NCBI GenBank assembly: GCA_026122225.1
Contig: JANEZZ010001897.1
Location: forward strand, 682,001 to 746,000
Source: Heloderma charlesbogerti
Taxonomy: Eukaryota; Chordata; Lepidosauria; Squamata; Helodermatidae
Direction: 5' to 3'
DNA: 64,000 nt
Positions 41,501-53,500 of the stretch are shown here, one piece after another (within the stretch, counting starts at the first letter, position 1; the number at the start of each line of letters is the position of its first letter). Position numbers and translations under genes: made by a program. The notes beneath the pieces were generated by a model. That model was not told the DNA's origin. It did not search any database and worked only from the letters and a program-made list of their open reading frames with translations.

Positions 41501-44500
41501 TATCCTGATGAGCAAACTAGCTCAAAGTGGGCTAGATGAAACAATGATCCGGTGGATCCACAGTTGGCTACAGAATTGGACTCTAAGAGTGCTTATCAAT
41601 GGGATCTTCTCTGGGGAGAGGTAACAAGCGGGGTACCACAGGGCTCAGTCCTGGGCCCAGTGCTCTTCAACATTTTTATGAATGATTTGGAGGAGGAGGT
41701 GCAGGGAATGCTGATCAAATTTGCAGATGACACAAAATTGGGTGGGATAGCTAATACTTTGGAAGACAGAAACAAAATTCAAAGTGATCTTGATGGACTG
41801 AAGCGCTGGGCAGAAAACAGCAGAATGACATTTAATAGGGATAAATGCCAAGTTCTGCACCTAGGAAAAAGAAACCAGATGCAGTTACAAGATGGGGGAT
41901 GCGTGGCTCAACAACACTACAGGCGAGAAGGATCTTGGAATTGTTGTAGATCACAAGCTGAATATGAGCCAACAATGTGATGTGGCTGCAAAAAAGGCAA
42001 ATGCTATTTTGGGCTGCATTACAGAAGCATAGCTTCCAATTCCCGGGAAGTACTAGTTCCCCTCTACTCAGCACTGGTTAGGCCTCATCTGGAGTACTGT
42101 GTCCAGTTCTGGGCACCACACTTGAAGAAGGATGCGGACAAACTGGAGAGGGTCCAGAGGAGGGCAACGAAGATGATCAGGGGACTGGAAACAAAGCCCT
42201 ATGAAGAGAGACTGAAAGAACTGGGCTTGTTTAGCCTTGAGAAGAGAAGACTGAGGGGAGATAGGAGAGCGCTCTTCAAGTATTTGAAAGGTTGTCACAG
42301 AGAGGAGGGCCGGGATCTCTTCTAGATCATCCTAGAGTGCAGGACACGGAATAATGGGTTCAAGTTGCAGGAAGCTAGATTCCGGCTGAACATCAGGAGA
42401 AACTTCCTGACAGAGCAATATGACAATGGAACCAATTACCTAGGGAGGTGGTGGGCTCTCCCACACTGGAGGCATTCAAGATGAGGCTGGACAGCCATCT
42501 GTCAGGGATGCTCTGACTTGGATTCCTGCATTGAGCCTTGTAGGCCCCTTCCGATGGCCTTGTAGGCCCCTTCCAACCCTGCTATTCTATGATTCTATGT
42601 GGATTTCCTGCATCAAGCAGGGGGTTGGATTACATGGCTTATAAGGCCCCCTCCAGCTCTATGATTCTAATAACTCCACTTAAAAGGGATGGCAACTACA
42701 TGGCAAGGGACTAGATTACCACCACTCTGTCTGCTCCATAATCCAAGACTTTTCTTTCTGCCTCTAGCTGCTTCAGAATGGTTTTTTGTAGCAATGGTGC
42801 ATTTGCTCCTCTTACAACCGCTACTAGCTCTCCCCCCTGAAAGGAAATAGAAAACAATAACCGAGTTTAGACATATAATTTGGGTCAACATACAATACGG
42901 TATTATAAAGTTTGCAAACAATAATTTGTATTTTCAGCATGGGCTGGCTTCTATACAGACAAATCCTGTCTTATATTCACTTGAAGACAGAGAAGTATAG
43001 GACTGACAAGAATGGGAAGAGAGGATGGAAGCATGGAATGCCTTCCAGGTCGGGTTGCAATATTGAATGTTGAATTGATTAATCATGGAGGGATTAATCC
43101 TATGGCCGCTAGACAGTGGCTAGACGGCCATAGGATATCTGGTTTTCCAGGAACTGACCTCGGAGCCCGCGCTCCAAGGTCGGTTCCCAGAGAACTGACC
43201 TTCCCCCTCTACTGTGCTGCCCCGCAGGCAGCACAGAACAGCACCATGCTCCACACTCGCAAGAGGAGCATGGAGCAGCCAAAATGGGGCGTTCCAGGGG
43301 GTGTTCCGGGGCGGGGAGGGCAGAAATGCCTGTAGATGTACATTGGATGTGTTGTACAGCAGCCTCCTCCCCCCGCTCCGCCCTCCCGTGGCTAGACAGC
43401 CGCAATCTGCTGTCTAGCTGAAAATGCAGGTCAGGAGAAGCGCAGACGGAACGATCCCCTCCATGCTTCTCCTACTCTGCATTGGATAGGTGGTCACCTC
43501 CGAGTTCGGAGGCGGCCGCGATTGCGCCCTTAATCAATTAAACCATTTTAACTGACAAAAATGGCGTTCCAGTTAATCAGGCAGCAGATTTAAATGAATA
43601 TTTTTAATACAAGCACTTGAAAAAACTGCAGATTGCAAATGCCATCTTAAAAGAGGCGTTTCCTCCTTTTCTCTCATATAGGAGGGAATGAATACATCTT
43701 AAGACAATGCCTGCTATGTCATGCATGCAACATCTAAAAACAAAGTATGTGTCTTCCTTTAAAAAATATTGTTTGCCCATATATAAATGTATGCAAATTT
43801 AATTGATAAACTGCCAAACATGTAATCAATTAAAAAGATTTAACTGGGATTATTATCCCCCCTGCCCCCCCAATTACAATCAAGTCGTTTGACTTTCATA
43901 CCACTTGGCACCACTGACTGTTCTCTTGGAAGCAATCAGTGACACTTGGCCATATTTCCTTGACTTTCCAGGAACTACATCAACTGAGCAATGGCCTGCC
44001 AGAATTTCATGTGCAAATTGCAAGAGACAAACAATGGAAAGAAGGAACTTCTCAGGCTTTTCCTATTTGAGTGAATACATATGTCACACAATGCTCTATA
44101 AAGAAAATACAAGCTGTGTAGCAATAGGGTAACTTTCTATTTTCAGATCTAGACAGTGGGCCAAAAAAAGGGAAGAAAACAGGCCTTTAGTATTAATAAT
44201 ACTGGGATACCTTACAGGATCACTAAGTTACTGGGCCAATTTGGACAGTCAAACAAGCCACCATGGCTTGTTTTAATCCCTGGCATGTACAGGTGCGTGC
44301 CAGCTGCGATTTCCCTTATTAGCCGCCAAGAGCAGCATGGCTTCTTTGAGGGGGAAACCACCCTCAACAGGCCATAGGTTAATGCAACAGGCCATAGGTT
44401 ATTGGAGGGTTGTTTCCCCCTTAAACAAGCCATGCTGCCTGGGTTTGGATGTCATTAACAAGCCATGTCTAGGTGGGTAATAAGGGGAATTGCAGCTGGC

Positions 44501-47500
44501 ACATGCCAGGGATTAAAACAAGCTACCATGGCTTGTTTTGATCGTGTGAACCTGGCTGCTGTATATAAGTCACACTGGACAATCAGTTAAAATGCTGAGT
44601 TTTCATCATCATAAAGGATTATTTCTATGGCACCTATCAACTAATAAGCAACACACACTTTAAAATAATTATAAGACCCTGCCCAGAGACTAATAGTCTA
44701 ATAGACACAATACAGTAAGGTAAAGTCAAGGTGTTAATTTTTTTTTTTAAGGCAGTATTGTCCAATATTAAAGAATTGAGAAATATAGAAGAAAAAAGGA
44801 AAGGGATGAGTTTTCAGAAAATTTTAAAAGGAATTTAATGTATAACTACTCTGGATAGTATTTTTGATAACAGTATATTCTCTGACACACACACATTGAA
44901 TTAGGTGAAACAGAAGTTGTTTGTGACGGTAATGTCTGAAAGGTTAAAAATACAATTTCCTTTGATAATATGCATCCCCAGCTGCCAGCAAATTCATTGA
45001 GACTAGCAACAAAAATTGCACTCTATTGCATGCAAATATTTGGGAACAGGAAAATGGCCTTTCATACAAATTTGAAAGCAGTCTTATTAGGAAAGTTAAT
45101 ACTCATCAGAATACTCTGTGTGTGTGTGTGGGGGGGGGAGTTCAAAGAATCCAAGGTGCTTCTAAATGAGGCTTTTATTGTGCAATTGCACAGCCACATT
45201 CATGGAGTTTTATGGGAGATCCAGACAATATTGTCTCCCATTTGTAGACCTCCCATGTTTCCCCCCCACTTCTTCCATTTTATTTCTTACCAGGAAAAAA
45301 ACATTAAGGAGGAGAAGTAGGAAAGGCTGTACCGTATCTACTGATCGTTAGCACTAGGAGCCCTCAGTCTGAAAGCATGCAGAGTCAAACATATTTGAAA
45401 GAAGTTTCAAATTTCAAAAGCGAAGCCAGCCTTTTGCACCAACTTACAGCATAAAAGAGAAATGTTGGCTCACATTTCCCACGATATGTCTCTAGGACAT
45501 CAATTGAATCTACTTCAGCCTAAATGCAAAGTAAACAACAAGACTATTTAGTAAAAGCAAATGTTCACAACTACATGAACACCTTTTGAGCAGGACAGAG
45601 TGTTTCATACCAACTGTTTTTCATGTTTCAGAACCTCTGTCCCTTTAATGGTTACTTTCAATCGTTTGTAAGATACACATAGATGCTGCCCTTATTTACA
45701 CTACAGACAAACTGGATCACCAACTGTGGATTTTGGATTCTTTTCATCATGGACCATGTGTCTTGGAAGATACCATATTTAGCCACCATCACAGAAAGCT
45801 TATTTTCTACACCTAAAGAAGGAATTTGCATTCTAATGGTTCTATTCCCACCCCCACCCCCCAATCACTAAGTAATATTATAGAATTTAGCTTCTATTGC
45901 CTTTTTTACCTAGTGCACCACCTAAAATTAATCTCCGGCTTTACTAATATAAAGACTGTCATGTTTCTCTTGACTTCTGCTTTCTGCTTACCCTGGAACC
46001 TGTGTGTTTCACCCAGGGCAAGAGGCAGATCTGAGTTATAGCCAGCTTTTATATTTTCAAAAGTGGGGGTCAGCCATTGCTTTTTTGTCCCAGGACACTA
46101 GATGTAATCAGATGCCTGCAATACATATTGGTGACTAAGGGCGCAATACTATCCGGATGCCTGTCAGCCTCTAAATCTGGAGGCTGATGGGCATCCTATG
46201 TAGAGTGGGAGCTTCTCCTGATCTGCATTTTTGCTAGACGGACGTTTTTGCCCACTGAGCTAGGACTCTGGGGAGGGGGAGAGGAGGCGGCTGGGGATAG
46301 CTTGTATCCCTGCTTCCCCAGTCTCCTCCCCTCCCTGCTCACAGAACCACCCCCTTTCCCTCCTCTCCAAGGTAACTTCTACAAGGTCGGAGAGGCAGCT
46401 GGCGCAATTCTCTCTGCGCTGGCTATGAGGGGGAGAGGGTGGGGAGCTCGGACTCTTGGGCCAGAGGGCAGAGTGCTGTCTCTGACCTCAGATCCAGGAA
46501 TCTGAACTACCTGTCTAGGGGCCATAGGATTACTCTCTAATTCACTCAGGCTGCAATCCTATACCTGGCATGTCTGAGCAGACTTGCATAGGATTGCACT
46601 GTCAGTCTTTAATCTTCATTTTCAGACTGGGTCTAAACTGCAGACCTCATGGCTACAACATCTGGCCTCATTTTTTTAACTTTTCTGTTCTTCCCCATCC
46701 CATTTTTTTTGTATCACCTAACCTGATTAAGAGTTCTGTGAACATTAAAGCTTGCACAATATTTTGTGGCGTTTGGTTGGTCCTAATAAAGGTGTGGCAC
46801 AACTGTGGATTTTTGGATTACTAATTATCAATTATTTCCCCTTTCCAGAGACCCTTGGGAATTGTTCTGTGAGGTGGTGTTAGGGAACTCTAACAGAGAT
46901 TATAATCACATGTATAATGAGTGACCTCCATTGCCACGTCCGTTGCCCATAAAACATCTCCATCCATGACATGATCCTGGATGAGGGTGTGGACCTGGCA
47001 TATATTATGGAGACCTGGCTAGACAAGGCCACTGCTCCTACTCTTGCGGCCATTTGCCCAGCTGGATTTTTGTATGTGCAGCAGCTGAGGGCTGGGGGTC
47101 AGGGAGAGGCTGTTATCTACTGGGAGTCCGTGGTCCTCACCGGACTCCCTCTCCGGGAGACCAGGGTTGCTAATTGCATGTACTGGAGGTTGGGCCCGAA
47201 GGGCACTCTGGGGATTCTGCTCATATACTGTCCACCCTGCTGCACAAGAGACTCCCTGGCCGAGGTGCTTGAGGTGGTCTCTGATGTGCATGTGCAGTCC
47301 CCTAACTCGTTGGTACTGGGGGACTTCAGTGTACATTTGGAAGCCATCCTCATGGGGGCACCTCGAGACTTCATGGAGACCATGGCTTCCTGGGAGCTGC
47401 ACCCTATTCCAACTGGGCCTACCCATGTAGCCGGTCATGTGTCAGACCTTGTGTTTGTTTCCAGAGAGGCAGGGAGTGATCTGGAAATTGGGGGTATATC

Positions 47501-50500
47501 CAGCCCCCCCTTGTCAGATCACTACCTGGTGGGGTTGGAATTCTTGGTTAAGATAGTCCACCCCAGTCGTCTTATGGATCCAAATGGATTCCTGACTGCG
47601 CTTGGGGATTCTTTGGAGCACACCAACGGCTGCTTGGTTGAGACCTTGGTGGATGGCTGGAATGCTGCAATCACTGGGGCATTAGACCGGGTGATTCTGA
47701 AATGCCTTCTCCCCCTGAACAGAGCTCAGACTGCACCATGGTTCACCACATGGTTGCGAGCTCTGAAGCCGGAGGTGAGACAGCTAGAGCGCCGGTGGCA
47801 GAAATCTTGCTCCAAAGATTATCAGACACGGGTTAGAGCTGTAGCTTCAGACTACCACATGGTGATAGCAGCAGCAAAAAATAATTTTTATGCTGCCTCT
47901 ACTGCACCTGCAGAGTGCTACCCCAGGATGCTGTTCCAAGTGGTCCGGAACCTGGTCGGTCCAGTTGTTCTGGAACCAATGGAGCATTCTAAGGCCTCCT
48001 GTGATGAGTTTGCAAAGCACTTTGCAGATAAAATTGACCGGATCAGGAGTGCTACTCCATGTGCTGTGGATACAGTTAGTGGACAAGGGGCGGCCAGTGG
48101 CAGACTGGTTGTGTGGGATCGGTTCCAGCTTCTTCCTCCTGAGGAAGTGGACAAGGTGCTTTCATCTTTAGGGCTGACTACCCGCTTACTTGATCCTTGC
48201 CCATCTTGGCTCATTATGAGCTGCAGGGAGAGACTCAGGGAGGGGATCAAGGTGGTGATGAATGCCTCCTTGAGGAGGGAATGATGCCATCAGCCCTCAA
48301 GGAGGCAGTGATAAGACCACTGTTAAAGATGCCCTCCTTGGATCCCCAAGACTTGAACAACTTTTGCCCGTTCTTGACTCTGCCGTTTTTGGGCAAGGTG
48401 ATTGAGTGGGTGGTAGCATTGCAGTTGCAGGCACACTTGGAAGAAGCCAATTATATGGATCCATTTCAATCAGGCTTCAGGCCTGGGCATAGGACAGAAA
48501 TGGCTTTGGTCGCCTTGGTGGATGATATGAGGAGGGCTTTGGATAGGGGCAAATGCGCCTTCCTTGTTCTCCTTGATCTCTCAGCAGCTTTTGATACCAT
48601 CGACCACGGTATCCTCCTGGACCGCCTGGAGGGGTTGGGCATAGGGGACCCTTTATTACGGTGGTTCCATTCCTTCCTCTCTGGCAGGTACCAAAGGGTA
48701 GCTCTGGGGGAGGAGAATTCAGAACCTTGGCTGCTCACTTGCGGGGTGTCACAGTGTTCTATTCTCTCCCCAATGTTATTTAACATCTATATGAAGCCAC
48801 TGGGGACCATCATCATGAGGTTTGGGGTGCAGTGTCACCAATATGCAGATGACACGCAACTATGCCTCTCATTTAAATCCTCACCAAGGGAGGATGTAGA
48901 AACCCTGTCCAAGTGTCTGGAGTCAGTGAGTGGCTGGATGGGAAGGACTAAGCTGAAACTGAACCCTGGCAAAACCAAAGTACTTCTGGTGGGAGACAAG
49001 GGGAGTTTGGGGGAGGTTGATCTGGTGTTTAATGGGGTGTGGCTGTCCCTGAAGGACCAGGTCCACAGCCCTGGGGGTCATTTTAGACTCCCAGCTGTCC
49101 ATGGAGGCTCAGGTATTGGCTGTGAGCCGGGAAGCACTGTACCAACTCCATCTGATACATTATTAATGTGTTCATTGTTGTTATTTAAATCCTTGCATGG
49201 GGATTTGCTAGCATTGCTTTTACAGTTCACAGAGCAAGAATTCTTAGCATTACTTGGCAACTTCTGATGAAGATTTACGAAACGGATACATTACTGGATG
49301 CCTGTCTAGTTATGCGACCCCTGAGCTATGGGCTTGTTGTACTTTGTTACTCAGACTGAATATAATTGAATTTACCTTTGTCCATAGATTTATTGTTTAT
49401 TCTTTTTTAGCCTTGGTACACTGAATCCCCATCACAAATGTGATATGGTTTTTGTTTATATATGCAGGGTACGTTATTCATCCATTGCATAATATAATAT
49501 ATATTTACCGAAATCATATATACAACAACTGTGTGCCTTACAACATTTTTGGTTGTTGTTTCCTGGATATGTCTATATGAAATCTATGCATATACAACTG
49601 TTCACATGTAGGTCTCTCTCTGTATGATGGGGAACCCTGAAAAAGGATTACTAGTTATGTAAAAGGGATTTTCAAACAAATGCTCTCATGTTTAGGCTCC
49701 GTCTCGCATGACTGTTGAATGTGCTGCCACTGGGGCTGTGGCCATCAGGCATGGCAGCAACACTGGGCCTGGTTTGCAGGTGCCCCCCCACATGCATGAG
49801 AGGGTTGTTTGAGCACCTATTAAGGAAGTTCTACCTGTGTACAATTGTATGCATGTAGGGCTGGTTTGCAGTACATGACAGTCCACTGTGAGTTAATTAA
49901 CCCTTGAGGAGCTGCAGTGCATGCCGGCCGCCATTTTGAATATGCAACCCCCAATCAGGGAGTTGTTGTGTTGTCTGAATCTGGCTATTGCCGGTTATGT
50001 GAGGGTTAAATAACCTTAGCATAAACCTACAAGAAAGCCATGACAACCCTACAAGGGAAAGCCATGACAATTAGCATGCTATGCAACCAATCTACGTTTT
50101 TAGTGAAGATGTGACCTCAATGGCGTTTATACCTGCCAGAAACATGCCCAAATTGATTACCAGGCTCACAGCTGGTCATAAAGACATGAGTACGAAAGCA
50201 CGGATTATGCTTAATGCAATGACCAAAGCTAGCTTTCTGCCTTATGTTGTAAGAGGATGGTGGTCAGGACCCAGATGATACTGCATCCGGCCCTCCAGCC
50301 TTTCTTGCCAATCAATGAAAGTAGTTTGTAGAGGAGAAGAAGGCACCTCTTATATTCTACCTCCCCACAAGCCCCTTGTAGGGATTTTTGCAAAAGTTGG
50401 TCAGCAAATCCAGTAATGTACCACCTTCTGCCCCTTCCCCCTCTTTTTGGTCCTTTGGCACCCATTTTAAGGCAATACCGTATGTGTCTTGAACCAGGAT

Positions 50501-53500
50501 TTCTGGCAGCCAGTCTTCAGTACCTTACCTCCTGAGTCACCAGCATTCTAGTTTCTCAGAAGGTCACGCACACAATGGGCTTCTCCACATGAGCGATTTA
50601 TTGCACGCTCGTGATTGGCCACTTATGGAAGTTTGCAGGTCCTTTATACGACATCATCAACCACCAGGACATCTTCCCTGCCTTCCCCCAGTAATCTCGC
50701 TTTAAAAAGATCAGAGATAATGCACTATTTAAAATTATTGTGGGATATCGCATGATATCCCCAGTGTGTAAAGAAGTCGGCATTGCGCTATAATACAGCA
50801 ACTGGATGGTGCTGTTTCATTGAACCTTATGGAGCATTGCCAAGAGGGGATGTTTTCAGTGACACATCATGTGGTTGCCGTTGGTTGCTGTCTAAAGCAG
50901 CCCATAGTGAACGCGGAAAGACTCCAGAAGAAGAAAGTCTGGTGAGGGTGTGGGTTTTTTCCTTAACGTAGAGATGCCCTAGGTCTTATGACTCAAGGAT
51001 GCCGTCTAGCCTGTAGTTCCAGTCTGAAAAGAGTCAGCTGACTACCACAACCATCCCGCAACCTTAATACCATCAGGTTGCAGCCTTATTTACCCCGCTA
51101 AAGCAAATGGAACTACATATTATATTTATTTGCCTCCTAAGGGATTGACTTTTTGCCAGCTATTCTTTGTACATTTGAAGCTATCTCTTACCACAGCAAA
51201 CTGCAGGAGGTCATCACCAAGTTCATTTCTTATTTTCCTGAACAGGTTTACCACTGCTTTACATGGTCCACACCAGCCTTGATAAACATCTACCACTGAA
51301 AAGAAATTGAGCTGTCTCAGCTGAACACTGATATATCAGAAGAACATACAGAGTTTAATCAAGCCCATACAAATTAAATCAATTAATTACCTCTCTTCTC
51401 TCATGTGATTGACAATTGCCCTATGAATTCTCCCTTGTTAAAGGAGAATCTCCTATAGATAATAATCTCACTGAAACAGAAAGAACAAAAGGAAATTGCA
51501 TGTCGGCACCATATCCTATTCTAAGTTGTCCTATAAAAAATGTATATATTTCTGAACAGCAATGGGGGCAGTGCTCTGTGTTGCATTTGCAGCAAATATC
51601 TTACCAATCAGTCCTTTGGAACCCAGCATCTCTTCCCAAAGTTCTTGATTACTGACAACCATCTGTATTTAAATGAAAGAATATCACTGAGAAACCTTTC
51701 AATAAAGCAGAATAGCCATTTTGAGTAGCTACCTGAAAAGAGATTTGGTGAGTCAATAAGGGAATAACTCAAATTTTTGCATTAGAAGAACTTCTAGGAG
51801 ATCAAAGTCACAATTCAGTTTCATTAAAAGGTTTCCTTTGTACAAAACCATAATTTGGCTGGAAGTAAAATAAAAGACAGTGAATGGAAATAACATGATA
51901 CATAACAAAAATGTTTATGAACTACTTTCTCACCCACTTGAGAGAACTATATAGAGAACTATATTATGAACTATTCCAGCTGCCAATAGACAGGCTGCTA
52001 CAGAGAATCTACTGAAATAAATGTATTGAATCCTGGAGACCAGATCTTGTTTCTTTCCTGAAGAGAGAGAAAAAGGACAAGTTTTATTGTTAACCAATTG
52101 ATTAACAGGATGGATTCTAGAGTTATATCCAGAGTTACGTTGTTTCAAAAAACAAAATAAAACAGAAGTTCTCAAACTGTGGTCCGCAGACCATTCAGGT
52201 ACTCCATGGAAAAGTTATCAAGCACTGTTCTTCCAAGAAGCAGAATGAAAGCTGAACCTGACCTGAGCCTAAAGATGGCAAACATTACACTGGGCTTCAT
52301 AAAAGTTTGCTCACAAAAACAGGCAAAATCCAGTGCATTAGGAAGACAAGATTATACTGTGCGGTTCCACGGGGCTCTATTTTATCCCCCATGCTGTTCA
52401 AAATCTACATGAAACTGCTGGGGGAGGTTATTTAGATGTGGGCTGTCAAATATGCAGATGACATCCATCTCTCTCTCTCTCTCCCTCCCCCCCCCCTTTT
52501 CATCAAATACAGGTGAGGCAGTGGGTGTTCTGAATCTGTGTCTGGGTACAGTAATGGACTGGATGAAGGCCAGTAAACTGTCTGAAACTCAATGCAGACA
52601 AGACAAATGGACTGTTAGTGTGTGTCTGGACAGCTGAGTGGTGTCCAACCTGTTCCGGATGGAGTTCACTCCCCCTAAAAGTTCAGGTTCCTAGTTTGGG
52701 GGTATTCTTGTATCCATCACTGTTACTGGAGGTACAGGTGGCCTCAGTGGCATGGAGCCACACTCTGGTAACCTCTCATTTGGATTACTGCCATGCATTA
52801 TACTTGGGGCTGCCCTTGAAAGCCCAGAAACTTCAGCTGCTTCAAAATTGGACAGCAAGATTGTTCATAGGGCCTGGCCAATATGATCATATTACACCAG
52901 TGTTTTGTGATCTGCACTGGCTTCCAGTCCATTTCTGGGCCCAAGTCAACGTGCTACTATGAACATTTAAAGCCCTAAATGGCTTGAGACCAGGTTACCT
53001 GAAGGTTTGTCTCCTCCCATATATACCTGCCTGTACCTTCAGAGACCCTTCTCTGGGTCCCACCAACAAATGAGGAGAGGTAGGTGGCTACTAAGGAGAG
53101 GGCCTTCTCAGTGGTGGTATCTTAGTTGTGAAATGTCCTCCCCAGAAAGGCTTGATGTCTTTTTGTGCGGCTACTGGCTTTGGTTTTTACTCTAGTTTTA
53201 TTCTGTTTTAAACGTTTTAATGCCTTTATATTATATAATTGTATGATAGATCCCAACAAAGTAAATTCAACAGGGATTTTAGCAATACATCAGGATATTC
53301 TGGATGGTGCCTCAAGAATAAGCTGGGAGCTATCTTTCTGTTTGTGCAAGGCAGCCTCATAGGCAAGACAGCATACATCCTGCAATTCTGTTATTGCTCT
53401 AAGTGTGCATGATGTGGGGAAGAGAAATATATCCCATGCCATGCACACTATCATCTGAATTATGGTCTCCCTGTGTGCGGTTTATGTACTGGTGGTGTTG

